The notes: a model not told the origin generated them from the sequence alone. Numbered from the stretch's first letter, positions 48,804-62,343 are shown. The stretch: 64,000 nucleotides of DNA from Heliocybe sulcata (GCA_004369045.1 ML213528.1:231662-295661), one strand, 5' to 3'. Numbers and translations are program-made.

Positions 48804-49474
48804 AGCAAATATTGATGTCGGTGGAAGAGGATAGGCTCGTGACCATCCTCTCTATTGTTCTCAATAGAGAGGCTGGCAGATTTGGCGTGGGAATCCGGTA
48901 CACGTAGACTATCTCAATGCCCGAGCCTTGACCGAGGCTTGCCGAGCGCTGCCGATATTAGACTCCCAATCGTTTTTGTAGTCGAGTAACAAATGTTTGT
49001 AGTCCAATACAAAAGTTTGTAGTACCCATACAAAGCTGCTTCAAACGCGCTGCCGCGACTAAGTCCCTCTTCGCGCCGGTGCCCTGCGCTCTTCATCGTC
49101 GCTCGTTGGCTACTCTATGGCATTAATGGAATAATGGAAGAACTCCGTAAATTAGACAAGACCTTCCGTACATTAGCTTCAAGACCTCCGGTCATTTTTT
49201 TATCGCTGGCGCGGTCTATAATACATTCGAACCTCGCTCCATCTGAACGTTTCCTCGCTTCGCTCTCAAGGAATGAACAACCAGCCTGCTTACATATGAT
49301 GGCAAGAAGATAGTGCCTCGTGAATTCCAATTACTGCGAAGTCCTCGCAGGTGCTGTGAAGACGTCCCGGGGCATTACAGATTCTGCCAGAGAAAGATTG
49401 GTGTCTGCTGCCGGGCTCAGAAGTCGTAGCGGCTGTAGCTGAGAGTGATCCGTGCCATGAGGCTGAGAGTACGG

Positions 49475-49864
49475 NNNNNNNNNNNNNNNNNNNNNNNNNN
49501 NNNNNNNNNNNNNNNNNNNNNNNNNNNNNNNNNNNNNNNNNNNNNNNNNNNNNNNNNNNNNNNNNNNNNNNNNNNNNNNNNNNNNNNNNNNNNNNNNNNN
49601 NNNNNNNNNNNNNNNNNNNNNNNNNNNNNNNNNNNNNNNNNNNNNNNNNNNNNNNNNNNNNNNNNNNNNNNNNNNNNNNNNNNNNNNNNNNNNNNNNNNN
49701 NNNNNNNNNNNNNNNNNNNNNNNNNNNNNNNNNNNNNNNNNNNNNNNNNNNNNNNNNNNNNNNNNNNNNNNNNNNNNNNNNNNNNNNNNNNNNNNNNNNN
49801 NNNNNNNNNNNNNNNNNNNNNNNNNNNNNNNNNNNNNNNNNNNNNNNNNNNNNNNNNNNNNNNN
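49475..49864. other. Assembly gap (390 N)
   Basis: A run of unknown bases; open frames crossing it are not real evidence of coding. Confidence 1.
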
Positions 49865-50932
49865 TAGTCCGGGTGATACTGATTGCCGCGTCAAATCGAC
49901 CAGCCTCTCTACGAGGATTCTGCCCCAATCCCGTACGAGAGGGTGGTTACGAGCCTAGGAAGAGGAAGCTAGGAGAGATATACCGCTGGCGCTGAATCTC
50001 TGTTGCTGTACTCTACGCCACAATCCCCTTTAGGCCGACGTCACGACTTAGCCGAAGTGGCGGACCGCGGCAGAGCGCGTCGCTTCGACAGCGTACAACA
50101 CATGCAAGGTCGCTGCCCGGCGCAAAATATATACGCGAGGTAAAGTCGAAGCACATGAAGCGAGAATAACTATAGCATGAAGAATATTGCTTTTAGAGCA
50201 AAGGAATGTTCTCTCGTATCGTGTGCGCGACATATGCGTCTACCTCTTGTGAGCATATTGATGTGCCTCCTTATCATGAAGCCTCTATTAACGCGATTAG
50301 GTTTTGACCGGAATGTCCAGCAGCCTTGCAAAGTGAACTGGCGGACAAAGAGTACTGCACTTCAATAACTTCGACGCCTGGCGGCTGGAGTCCACATCTC
50401 TGTTTTCTGCGATCTACATACGTTCAGTCCCTTTTACTATAACGACTCCATCGCATCTCGCTGCTGTCTGGCCATCGTTCCGATCTGAGGCTTGGTGACG
50501 ATAATGCCCCGCTTGGGATGCAATCTGCTGCTCTAACAAACACTTTCTCGGGACCAATCAATACCGACGGCCTCAGATCAGCGAGACTGCAGCTTGGGAT
50601 ATGCTCTGGACAGTCTTAGAACTGCCATTCTGCCGGAGGACATCCCGGATGTAGCTGCGGTCTCGAAGGTCAGATGCTACCCTGCTGATCAGACCCCACG
50701 ACGAAGTAGCATGTCTCGGATACCGCTGTCTTCCCGTGAGCACGGTAACCATACCATTCGCAAAGAAGGCCGGCACAACTGTCTTTGCCGCAGTGGAAAA
50801 TCACGGTTTGTGGTCTGAGACTCTGAGTATCCTGGCGCTGAGTCTGGAATCCCTGGCGGCTGTGCTCTGAGGACGCGACCTTTGGAGTCTTCGAAGCTGT
50901 CTGCTGGTCTGCTCAAGAAATTCCACGCAACA

Positions 50933-50970
50933 GGACATACCGTCTGCATGGACATACCGTCTGCATGGAC
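50933..50970. repeat. 17-bp direct tandem repeat, two full copies plus four bases
   Basis: The unit GGACATACCGTCTGCAT occurs twice back to back, followed by GGAC. It lies in sequence without a recognised gene. Confidence 0.95.
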
Positions 50971-51914
50971 TTGTTGCCCCTATTCATAGCCTTCGTTGCA
51001 CTCTTTTGGTTGAGGGTCTACTCGACAGCTTCGCCGTGGCTGGGACCGATCGCCATTGCGGGGTGGGAAGACAGGAAGTTCCTCTTCCGCGAATAACCGG
51101 CTATCGCACGGTTGCTCGAGCCAGAATGTGCACATGCAGGTTGCCTAGAGCATGGGACCCGTCGCTCTCGGTGGCTCGGGCTTACGGAATGGAGAAGGCT
51201 GAACGCCGATGCGTTCTTGTAGGTTAGCTCAATTGTAGGACAAGACCGATTGCGTAATCCGCATCTACGTACTATGGGCCTCATGATCTCAATGCGCTCA
51301 ATATCGACATGCATGTCTATAAGCCCGACAACGGAACTATTAGCGCATCTTCAGGTTGGCTGGGATACTTGCGGCACTCGATCCAAGTTCCCACCCTGCC
51401 CGATGAAGAAGCTGCTACGTAAACCCTAACGGCAATTTAGGCACATCCCGAATTCGAAAGTCGTGAACCAGCTTGCAAGTGGACAGGTGGCTGGCTTTCC
51501 TTCCAAGATTGGTACTTCATTTATACCGCTTTTGACACCCCAGCATGCAAACCAGGTTCAACCTCAGAAAAACTAATGGTAATGCCTGAGTCTCTAACTC
51601 TCGAAGGTCACGGTGGGCGCCTGGCTCCAACTATCCAAGTAGATTTACACGATCTTGTCGGGTATAAGCCCGATTCAATGGGGGTTCATGTCAGATTCGA
51701 TCAAGATCATATACAGGTTCATTCCACCGGGAACGACGCATCAAGCTCCTGGGCGATTCCTCGTACTCTGCGTACTTCGTCTCCCATCAACACGGGTATG
51801 CCAGCATACGGCGCCACCGGCTCGTCTTCGGGAAGCACCCTCCCATGGGGTTTGTATAAGACCTTCGGGGGTGATTATACACGTCCTATTCCTCTTCTTG
51901 ATTTTCTTGTCATC

Positions 51915-53937
51915 ATGTCCGTCGTACAGGACATCGGTGGGACGTTTCTGGTTTCCCTGTTCATAGCTGCTATGTGAGTATCGGAGTATCGTTTCGTTGG
52001 CGTCGCTGACCATACCATATGGCTCTTTCATCAGTTTGTACGGTGTATTCACCGCTCAGGCATTCATTTATTATCAAAATTATCCGAATGACAGGTCGAT
52101 GCTAAAGATATTGGTGCGCTGCATGCCTCTGTCGGTTACTGATGCCTGGCTGACTGCATTGCTCTATTTAAAAAGGTCGCTGTTGTATGGTGAGAGGCAA
52201 CAGCATGACTGATCAAACTATATGATATTAATATGGTCCGCTAGTGTGATAGAGACCGCTCACACTGTGTTCTGTATCGATTTCATATACAACTACCTGA
52301 TCACGAACTTCGGGAACGAACAGCACCTTGAATACATCTACTGGTAATTGCCTGCATCCCCTCTCCTTGCTAGTATCTCACCGCTCGCTCAATGACCGGT
52401 ATAGGAGCGTCGGGGTACGTCTGAGCTCCTAGCTCCTAGCCTTGGAGTTAACATATCTGTCCTTGACAAGGTGACGGTGATACTGGGGGTATGCCATCTA
52501 GAGACAACTACATTTCGATGATGCTGAACTCGCTCGTCAGGTACTTGCCTCGGGAGTCGCGCATGCGTATGTTCCATCGAAATTCAGCCGTAGAAGTTAA
52601 TCATTTCTGAATTTATATGTAGGTTTTATATCCGAAGAGTTTGGATCAGTATGTCCGATTCAATCAAGAGGGTGTTGGTAGGCTCTGATCGTCTTAGTGG
52701 GCAGAAAAAATATGGCTCTGACTGCTTTGTTGGTGAGTCGGAATTGATTTCGTCCAAAACGGGCTCACAGTCATCTTAGGTGTTGCTAGCATTGCTGCGA
52801 TTCGGTAAGAGCGAGTCCCTCGATAGAGTTGGCGCTTCTAACTGCATGCCTGAACAGCTTTCGGAATGAGTGAGCTCCGTCGAATTTTCTGTTCTGTGAC
52901 CACTCTCACATCATTCGATAGCCACATCGACGTTGCTGTTCGTACTACTCCTCCGTCGCAGCCTTATTTTGTCTCACGTTCATATAGCTACACCATACCC
53001 ATATGGACCGAGTTCCATTCGGAAAGGTTACCACTAGTACGTGCTTGATTTCCGACGGTCCACAGGTGATATATCACATCCCTTCGCAGACCACTCTAGC
53101 TGGAGGCTTGTCAAGCGGTGCTGCTGTCGACATCATCGTCGCAATAGCCCTTATAGTTTTCCTACGGCGTGGGCGGACAGGATTTGAAAAGTGAGGTGTA
53201 CGGTGATATCACAGCGTCTGCGACTTATTAGAGATGTCCTACTCAGATCAGATGGACGCATCAAGATGTTGACCGTATATGCTATTAACACGGGAGCTAT
53301 TACGTCGTCTGTACCGTCTTTTGCCTTGTAGAATGGGAGATACTAACCCATTACTAGCCTGGTATCTGTGCTAATTCTTATAACGGTAAGCTGGTACCCT
53401 TCAATAGGGAGCTCTGATGAGCAATTATGACTGCGCTCCTCAGTACGCATCCATTCATACGCAACTCGTCTTTATGGGGCTCGTGGAGATCCAGAGCAAA
53501 CGTACGCCTTCACCTGCACCTATTTGCATGCATTATGCTGACAACTCAATGACAGTCTACGCTAATTCGCTTCTTGGGAGGTCTGTCTGTCTTCACAACC
53601 CGCATTCCCGCCGTAGTAATCCTCACAATTATCCCAGTCTGAACGCACGGTCACACGTCCTAAAACAAGGTAGGAACACGTTGGAATTCACGACAGCGCT
53701 CGAGTCAGGCCCTGTGATACATGAATGGCGCGCCCCCACGGGAGTGAGTACCCAGTGCTTCCGAAATCCAGCGCAGGATCTGAGGGATCGCAGAACCAGA
53801 TATCAGTCCTGCGGGAAACGATACGGACTGTAGACGAATTGGTACGTCCTAAGCTCAGATTGCTGTTTTCGCCAGCCTCATACCGGAAGCAGCCTATGGA
53901 CGACCTCGCCAAGCGGAGAGAGTCACTGACAGTATAG
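51915..53937 (+). CDS. DUF6534 multi-pass membrane protein, copy C
   Basis: This is a DUF6534 gene with many short exons. I start at MSVVQDIGGTFLVSLFIAAM, since copy D begins MGLVEDIGG at the same point, though the frame is open further upstream. Exons then give LYGVFTAQAFIYYQNYPND, ETAHTVFCIDFIYNYLIT, VGVTVILG, VLASGVAHAFYIRRVWI, NMALTALL, VLLALLRF, the signature LAGGLSSGAAVDIIVAIALI, FLRRGRTGFEK, IKMLTVYAINTGAIT, LVFMGLVEIQSK and LNARSHVLKQG. The tail has VLRETIRTVDELV, like the other copies, with the last codons RRESLTV and the stop at 53935-53937. Joins I tried remain in frame. It is tail to tail with copy D. Confidence 0.78.
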
Positions 53938-54313
53938 CCCTTTGTACGCTTAGAGGAAGGCATCTGAAGTGTGAACTATAATGTGCCGCTGTACTCATAT
54001 CACTTCAGTTCCTACCGGGCAGAGCATTGAAACTGTGGATCTCGATCATGAGAGCCATCCCCTGATGTTCCTCCAGAGATCTAATCACCAAGCCTAAGCG
54101 CATTGCGTCAAGATACCTCTTGCTAAAGCGTGCCTGCAAATCTCGGTGGCATTGATGCCAAGCTGACTCGATCGCCCTCAAAGCCACAATCCACAAATGA
54201 ATGGTATAACTTAGCAAAAACCGCTCCTACTCGTGTCGAATACAAGAAGAGTGAGTCCGCGCGTACAAAATCGCATAGCATACACCATATACAGTACCTT
54301 CCTGAAAATCATA

Positions 54314-56364
54314 TCAATCATACAAGGACATCACTTTTTGACGGCTTTGTACGGAAGTTATCCAAGGGCTAGGGAAAGTCCAAAATCTGTCAGTAACGTC
54401 TCCACCCGCAAACGACGAGCAACGCACCACCTCGTCCACAGTATGCGTCGTTTCCTGAAGGATGGAAATCCCCGCCTAGAAGGATCGATCAGTATGCACC
54501 GCGGGTATAGGGAGAGGGTCGTACAGGTATCGGTGGGTTATGGACCCGACGATTCCGCGTCGAGTTACCCGAGGAGTACTCCGAGTGAGAGTGCGCGCCG
54601 CGGTTCAGGATATGAGTTCGGGCGTTCAAGCTGGTAGGACCGTGTCAGATGTGGTAGGTTGATAGCGTGGTAGACATGTGTCCTACCTTGCGAGGAAGGA
54701 ATTGGCATAGACTATCACAGGTTTTAGACCAGGGAAACCGAGAGGTAGGAGTGGAGAAGTAGCTTACGTTTACTCTGGATCTCCACGAGCCCGAGGAATA
54801 CAAGCGTGGCGGGCAGCGCTGCATACTACATAACCGAGGTCAATGATTAATGATGTCGGACCACACGAAGGCGCAGTGTGATAGGCACGCACGGTAACTA
54901 CGATAACCACCGACACGATCCTGTGCCACCACATCAAAATCAGCCTCAACACCGCTATCAAAGCAGGCTATAGCCAAACGCACGATGTGATAAGCCCAGT
55001 GTTGATCGTGTACACCATCAACAGATTGATCCTGCTATCAGATCTGCAGCATTCCGGCCGCCATCGCCCCAGTGAGAATGGAGCAAGTAGAGGAGTGGAT
55101 GGACGTACCGGTCGAAGCCTGTGCGGCTGTGCTCGAGGAAGTATATGAGCGAGCCTGCGACGATGAGGTCGACGGCGGCTGCGCTGGAGAGGCCGCCGGC
55201 TAGAGTGATCTGGTAGTGGGCTTAGAGGATGGACGGCGAGGGGTGGGGAGGGTGCTTACTAGAGGGAGGCGGCGTTCTCGGAATATGGTCCATTGCCCGA
55301 TTGAATAGCTAGAGGAAGAGGACTGAGCATGAGTTCGGGGAGATGTGCTACGGTGGTGCTCACCATAGCGAGGTCGTTGCTAGAGTGCGATGTTCGAGGT
55401 CAATGAGTGAAATGGGATACTGAACTGCCACGTACTCAAGCCAAAAGCTGTTAGGCAATACGTCAGTAAAGCTACGTCCGGTAAGCTTATTGGGTACTCA
55501 CCGAATCGTAAAAGTGCGATCAAAGCCTGGAGAAGGTTAGCAGCCGTTACAGCTACCGTGAGGGAGCACTCACAAGGAGCAGCGCGAGGGGGATGTTTCG
55601 ATTGCTCACTGCTTAGAGTCAGCTGATGTCCGACCAGCCACTGGAGATGACTCACATATCCATACTCGTCGGATGTAGTAGCTTGATCCAGGGTTAGCGG
55701 TCATACGGCAGGAAGGGGTAGTATACTCACGCGTGCACGACCCCAGCAACGAGGACCTGGGAGGCTGTCAGCGGGTTCTGGCTTATATGAGACAGGATCG
55801 GACCCACCCCGAGAAGAACGGTAATCTGATAGTGGCGCACGGTAACGTTAGTAAGACTTGATCACTAGGCAGCTGTCAGGAAGTAACGCACTCCGCCACT
55901 CCTGCGCATTTCAGGTATCGTTAGACTTGGAATAGTGGGATATGGGAAGGGAAGACATACCAGTAGATGTCGTTCAGGGCGTCCGTGTTACCGTAGTTTG
56001 CGATTACGTAGTTGTAGATGAAGTCGATGCAAAAGGCTGTGTGGAGCGTCTCGAACACCCTGCGGAGCAATGAATATCGCAGGGAGGACATTCGATTCGC
56101 GTTCTTACCAGAGCAGAGCAACCTGTACGCCGTATGTGATGAGAAGACGTACTCTTGAAACGAACGAGAGGGCCTACCAAGGCTTTCAATGCTGGTCGAT
56201 CTTTCGGATAGTTCTGGTAGTACAAGAACGTCTGCGTAGTCGTTACTCCGTAGAGACTACTGGATTTAGAGCATAGCCTTGGCACTGAGAACAGGCTGGA
56301 CCTACATAGCGGCGAGGAAAATGCTGACAAGCATAGTGCCTCCGATATCCTCTACGAGACCCAT
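54314..56364 (-). CDS. DUF6534 multi-pass membrane protein, copy D
   Basis: The start is MGLVEDIGGTMLVSIFLAAM (56362-56364). Exons give SLYGVTTTQTFLYYQNYPKD, VFETLHTAFCIDFIYNYVIA, ALNDIYW, AYYIRRVWI-type text near 55730, LALLLALIALLRFG, the signature LAGGLSSAAAVDLIVAGSLI, LEHSRTGFDR, INLLMVYTINTGL, LVFLGLVEIQSK, ANSFLA and LNARTHILNRG. A tail exon carries QETTHTVDEVVRC. I could not settle the last splice, so the 3' end is uncertain: a stop at 54489 ends one reading, and 54314 ends the reading that keeps the conserved tail box. It is nearest to copies A and C in sequence. Confidence 0.7.
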
Positions 56365-58318
56365 GGTGGGCTAGTGGATGGGCGAGATACAGACAAGGTC
56401 AGCCTCCTTGTCTCGGAGACGCCAGACTAATATGCAAGTCTATTCCTGGCCACTGATTCGAAAAGATCTCAGGCCGACTGCCTACCGAGGAAGGCTAAAT
56501 CTGGCAGTCGTCAGCATGGTGGGGCCAACAAACAATCAGAATCAGATGTCTCATGAAATATGTTGCGTGTAACAATATAGAGTTCATCCGGCAAACAACT
56601 TACCTCCCAGTGTGTCCTGTCGGGCTTATGATGCAGTCCGTCAGAGGGGACGGAGCGCAATAGCCGCCGAGACGGAGGACGGGTCTATATAACCGGGAAT
56701 ACCCGAGAAGATGCAGATGGAGACTGCCTCCGAACAAAGTTCCGGTGCAACCTGTGGGCCATTTGGAAAGCATCAGGTTCAGAAAGGCATACAAGGTGAT
56801 CGCTCTCACGGCTGCGCTTCTGCTGCGAGACTTCCGTCTGTTAACCTAGGACCCCTATAGCCCGAGTGGGTTCGAGAAGGTCCGTTGAGGAAGGCGTAGA
56901 GTCTGGCTAGGAAAGGGTTCTGATGCAAGGGTGACGCGGATGTGCCAAGTTAGCGCCCGACATCTTATTTTACGTACTTATTTCTTGATCATCGCCATTG
57001 TGGCGTTGATCCAGATCCTGCGGGATCTCGCTTATGCTTCCAGTGCAAAGTGCCTTCGAATCAATCGCTGTGGTTGCCCTGACATTGTGAGCATCAGCTT
57101 TCGCCAGGTAGAATACTTCGTCAACCTTCTCCCGCTGGAGGCTTGCTATCGCCGCGATAGCCGCCAGGATAGAGTTGACCGGCCAAAGCACGCCCGAATA
57201 GAGCGCAAGACACTGAGGAGAACCGGATTCATTCTTGCATACGCTTCCGCATGCACATGACTCGACGGAAGGACCGGCGTTTACGTCGAACAAGCAGGAA
57301 ACAGGATTGCAGAATTGAGGTGAACCGCCTTCGAGCATACTCCATTGCATCAAAGCCTCTGCCATCATATGCATACCTTCGGGGCATCATGCATCAGGAG
57401 TTCCGAGATGTATGAATGTGAGAGGCGGCGGAGTGAGGACCATCGGGCGGTTGTTCGAGTGCTGAGTCAAATGAATAGAGCAAAGGACACACCGCGAGCG
57501 TATATGCGTGCCAGTACTATGTATAAGCTGTCTGCCAGGGGCAAGTGCAGTTGGGACACGGAAGCAAATTCCGTATCAGATCTGAGACCCGAGCATCCGG
57601 GATACCCCGATGGACAATCTACGCGTATAAAAAAGGCACATATATGCGAATACCATATTTGGTAATATAGCTGCTTGTTGTGGGGGTATGTTTATGTTCA
57701 TGACATCTCTCTTCTCCGGATCCTCCGGGTCCCTGGCTATACCTTCCAGCTCTTGTCTTTTCTAAGGTTTTCTAGCGTACTTGCATCCAATATCTGCCAA
57801 GATTTGACTGCGCCCTTTCAAAACCTGTTCAGCGGAGTGTTCGGGTCTCGGCAGACATGCAGCAATCTGCGCCATCTCGAGCACGGAGTACTCGTCGCCG
57901 GGGATTCTGCTCCAAGTTACCATCTATCAGCACGACAATCTGTCTCTGATACATTGCACACAAAGTCCACGAGCATCGCACTATGGAGCGTCATACTCTG
58001 GATTCTATTAGAACTCATCATCTCAGGCACGGGCGACAAGCTTGTTTGATTCCTTGTCACCGAGTCTTATCCACATCATGATCTGCAGTTAAAGGAATAC
58101 GGTCAGTACATCAGTACACTCTCGGTGCGCGTGGTGGTGAGACAATATCACGGTGATCAGGCGGCTCGGGGGCATGCCCGAGTCTTTGTATATCCAAGAA
58201 CCCGTAGCGCCCGAGGCTTGGTCGTATTATAGAGCTCTGATTGCGAGTAACCATCTGCCTCTCGGTCCTTCTCCTCTCGGTCGGCTATCCCAGCATCACT
58301 GCGGCGCATTGAGTCTCA
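56365..58318. other. Gene-poor stretch, nothing recognised
   Basis: Almost 2 kb between DUF6534 copy D and the adenylate-forming reductase, with start codons facing away from each other. Several medium ORFs on both strands show no motif or exon chain I can support. It must contain both promoters. Confidence 0.5.
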
Positions 58319-61300
58319 ATGGACAGACCAGTCCCCCCGCTCGACGGCTCGATCCGCGTGTACCCCGGTTTCGCAGACTTCCACCACAAGCACAACTCCC
58401 GTCGGACCTGCGCGCAGTTTGCCTCTGATGAGACAGGCGAGATCGTACGCGTCACGTTTGAAGAATTCGCGAGGGCGTCGCACCGCATCGCGCGTGCGCT
58501 GCGTGCAGACGGACGGCTGAAGAACGGGGAGGTCGTCGCGCTGATCGCGTTATGCGATACCTTGATGTACATGGCGATGCTGGTTGGGATGACTAGAGCG
58601 GGCTTAGTCGTGAGTGCCACTCCTGAAGCTAAGCTTCTACAGAAGATCTGACACGCCAATACAGCCCTTCCCTATATCGCCGCGAAACTCAGCCCCTGCG
58701 ATCCACAACATGCTCTCAAAGACAGGATGCCACCGCTTATTGACGACGAAAGCGTTCTTGAAGCCGTTCTTGGACAGCTGTGAGGCCGAGTTTGCAGCTC
58801 AGGGTTATGATCTTGAGGTGGATGAAATCCCGGCGTTCACTGAGGTGTTCCCTCTACTGGGCAAAGAGACGTCCGACGACCCCTTTGAGCCCTTTGAACT
58901 CGATGATTGGAATCCCGAATTCGACGATGTCACACTGTACCTCCACTCATCAGGGTCCACGGGCTTTCCCAAACCGATCGCCCAAACGCATCGAACCGTC
59001 CTCCACTGGTGTTCCTTCCGTAACTATCCCTCTCCTCCCCGTTCCACGTCCAAACTAAACCTCCCTCCTCACGTTTAGCATGCACAACCGATGCCCGCTA
59101 CCACCCGCGGGAGATGGTCTGGGGGGCAATGATGGCGCCCACATTCCACACCTTCGGGCTGTACATGCAGATGTACACGAACTTTGTGACGGGGTACTCG
59201 ACTGCGATATTCCCGCCAAAGTACCCCGGGCCGCCTGTGATGCCCACTCCAGAGAACACGCTCGAAGCGCTCAAGAAGAGCGGCGCGAATACGGCGATTG
59301 CGGTGCCTTCGTTCTTCGAGGTGCGTCGGTGCCATGGTTGGACTTTGAATACGGTATAAGGTACTGAGGAATAAACGATAGGCGTGGGCGCACTCGCCTG
59401 ACGCCATCGAGTTCCTTGCAAAGATGGAGATCTGCGTCAGTATCCTCATATCTTCTGCTCACCCCGCCCGTAACTCTCTCCCTTTGCAAACAGACCTTCG
59501 CAGGCGGCCCCCTCTCAACCAAAGCAGGCGACGCGCTCGTCGCACGCGGGGTCAAGCTCAACACCACCTACGGCGGCACCGAGTTCGGCGCGCCCTCCTA
59601 TATGCTCGATATCGACCCCGACTGCAAGGCCCCCGGCATCATTTGGAAGTCGACGAAAGAGTGGGCGTGGATCCGGCTGTGCGAGCGCATGAAGGCGAGG
59701 TGGGTCGATCAGGGGGATGGAACGTACGAGTTGCATATGTTGGTGAGCAGATCCACTACTGCGTGGTGTGGGAGGAGGTGGCTGATAGTGCTGTAGACCA
59801 ATGAGAGGCATCAGTTGTCGGTGGAAAATTTACCGGATACGAAGGGCTATGCGACGTCTGATTTGTGGGAGAAGCATCCGACTATTGAGGGGCTCTGGAG
59901 GCTGTAAGTGTGCGACGCAGACGCGAGTGCCACATATTGATTCGTGATGTGTTTAGTGTCGGCAGAACGGACGACGTACTCGTTCTTGCATCAGGTACGA
60001 TTACCTACCGTATTTTATCTGCATCCGGGCTAACAAAACCTCAAAGGCGAGAAGACGGTGCCTCCTCCAATAGAAGGTCACATCCTGCACAACCCATTGG
60101 TGCAAGGAACCCTCATGTTCGGCCGTGGTCGCGACCAAGTTGGTATACTCATCGAGCCCAAATTGACGCACGCTATAGACCCGAAGGATGAGAAGGCCGT
60201 CATTAATTTCCGGAACATAATCTGGTCAGTAGCTGTAACCAGAGGCGTTTTACGATACTGATAAATGCGCCAGGCCGACCGTCGAAGAGGCTAACAAAGA
60301 AGCGCCGGCGTTTAGCAGAATATTCAAGGAGATGATATTGATCACGGATCCTGCCAAGCCGATGGCACGAGCGGCGAAGGGCACGGTTCAACGCAAGATG
60401 ACACTTGCGCTCTATGCGGAAGAAATCGATGCACTGTGAGCTGGAAGAGTGATAGAAGATAATTCGGCTGACTCTGAGCTTCCATTTGATAGCTATGATA
60501 CGGTTGATTCGAGCATGAGCGTGGAAGGTGTCGATCCACCCACAGCTTGGACGCCGTCGGTCTTGGTCGAGTGGCTTTCGACGCAGGCCGAGCAAATCAG
60601 CAGCGGTCGGAAGATCGAACCTCGCGACGACTTGTTCGATAAAGGCTTTGACAGGTAACGTCTGCACCTGGGCTCCTAGTCTTCTGATGCTGTCTGATTC
60701 GTGCCACAGTCTAAGCGCCACCTTCCTCCGCAACCGAATCATCGGGGCGCTCCGCACTTCTGCTGATCCGAACGCGAAAAAGGCGCTAGAAGGCGTTACG
60801 CAGAACATTGTGTACACGAACCCGACTGTCGAGCAGCTAGCCGGCGTTGTGGCTTCTCTTCTCAAGTCAGGAGGTATCGATGCGGCCGCTGGGACTTCTC
60901 GAGCCGCCGCCATCGAGGATATGGTGTGCAAATACTCTGCGGACTTCCCGAAGCCGGTGGGTGCAGCCCTCCAGCAGACGGATGATGCAGTGGTGCTCCT
61001 GACTGGGTCTACTGGTAGTCTCGGGTCGTATATTCTCTCGGCGCTGTTAGCAGAGAAGTCGGTGAAGACGGTGTATGCGTTGAACAGGCCGTCGGAAACG
61101 AGCTCTTCTTTCGACAGGCAGAAGGCGGCGTTTGCCAATAAGGGATTGCCGCTGGACGTCCTGTCGTCCGAGAAGCTCATCTTCGTCGAAGGCGACGCAG
61201 GTCAGCCGAAATTCGCTTTGGGAGACGAGCGATTGTATGACAAGGTATACGGCAGTGTCTCCGAGTGCCTGATGATTGCTGATGCTGAATTTATCGCAGA

Positions 61301-62343
61301 TACACGGTTCGGTCACACATGTGATTCACAATGCATGGAGAGTCGACTTCAATCTGGCTCTTCCATCCTTCGAGACACATATCCGCGCAAGCCGAGGTCT
61401 TATTGATTTCGCGCTGACGTCAAAGTACGGGTCGCAAGTCAAGTTCCTTTTCACATCTTCCATTACCGTTGCGCAGTCTTGGGATGCGTCCAAGGGGTCA
61501 TTCCCGGAGGAGATCTTGTCCGACCCCGAGCCTGCTGTTGGCGGTGGGTATGGCGAAGGTAAATATGTGGTGGAAAGGGTGAGTTAACCCGTAACACCTC
61601 CGGACGCTGTATTGATCCAGTGGTAGCTACTGAACGCTGCTACTTCGGAGACTGGTCTGCAGAGCACGACGCTTCGCATCGGCCAGATTTGTGGTGGTCT
61701 GCCCGACGGAGCATGGGCTACCACTGATTGGGTCCCAATCCTGGTCAAGTCGAGCATAAGTTTGGGTTGCTTGCCGGATTCGCAAGGGGTAAGTCGAGAA
61801 TCTCTCTTCCTCTGGAATATGCTGAACTTGTCCCGTAGACCGTTTCTTGGTTACCTATGCAAGCCGTGGCGAGGGCGATCCTGGACGTCGGTCTAGCAGA
61901 TGGCAGGCATCCTTCCGCAGTTAACGTGGTACACCCGAAACCCGTTGAGTGGACAACGATCATGACTGCGATTAGAGGGTCCCTAGGCGAATCTTCCGAG
62001 TCGCTTCCGTTTGTACAGTTCACCGAGTGGGTAGAGAAGTTAGAACAGCGAGCGACCAAGGCCACAACTGAGGAATTAGAGAGCGTGGTAAGTATTCATC
62101 GAGCCAAACCTTGAAGGAGGATTCTAAACATACATCTTGTAGCCTGCTCTCAGGATCTTGGACTTCTTCCGGAAACTGGCGAGTGCTAGTATCTCCTCAA
62201 CGGGTGGAGAGGCTGGCGGTGTTGCTGCGTTTGCCACGCAGCAAGCACAGGCGATCAGCTCCACTCTGGGGCAACTGGAAAGCCTCAATGATAGGGATGC
62301 CGCCATGTGGGTGAAGTATTGGAGATCTAAAGCCTTTTTATAA
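58319..62343 (+). CDS. Adenylate-forming reductase, NRPS-like (A-T-R)
   Basis: This is a single-module enzyme that activates a carboxylic acid as an adenylate, loads it on a carrier domain and releases it reductively as an aldehyde or alcohol. The architecture matches the adenylate-forming reductases of Basidiomycota. The start is MDRPVPPLDGSIRVYPG. The adenylation domain includes LYLHSSGSTGFPKPIAQTH (A3), APTFHTFGLYMQ, TYGGTEFGAPS (A5) and GRTDDVLVLASGEK (A7/A8). The carrier domain reads DDLFDKGF, then D joined across an intron to SLSATFL, so the phosphopantetheine Ser follows the splice near 60710. The reductase has TGSTGSLGSYILS, SVTHVIHNAW, FLFTSSITVAQ and YGEGK. The end is WVKYWRSKAFL with the stop at 62341-62343. 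No break seen. Substrate cannot be predicted. Confidence 0.9.

Larger units (their letters stand above)
48804..51914. other. Gene-poor stretch including an assembly gap
   Basis: About 3.1 kb with no recognised gene. Near 48985-49025 the word TTTGTAGT recurs three times. Open, coding-like but unassigned stretches lie near 50740-50870 (VTIPFAKKAG, FAAVENHGLWSE) and near 51460-51570 (ASGQVAGFPSKIGTSFIP). They may be gene remnants; I cannot place them in a family. Confidence 0.45.

Noticed and set aside
49290-49928. Open frames crossing the run of N
   Set aside because: They are open only because unknown bases cannot encode a stop; there is no support on either flank.
54005-54217. Extra exons between DUF6534 copies C and D
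   Set aside because: Short frames only, with none of the family motifs; treated as 3' flanking sequence.
56970-57374. Minus-strand open frame with a cysteine cluster (about 57240-57310)
   Set aside because: It has no signal peptide, no splice-consistent extension and no known cysteine pattern; probably chance.
60203-61180. 325-codon minus-strand open frame inside the A-T-R gene
   Set aside because: It lies wholly antisense to carrier and reductase exons that have clear motifs; composition bias explains its length.
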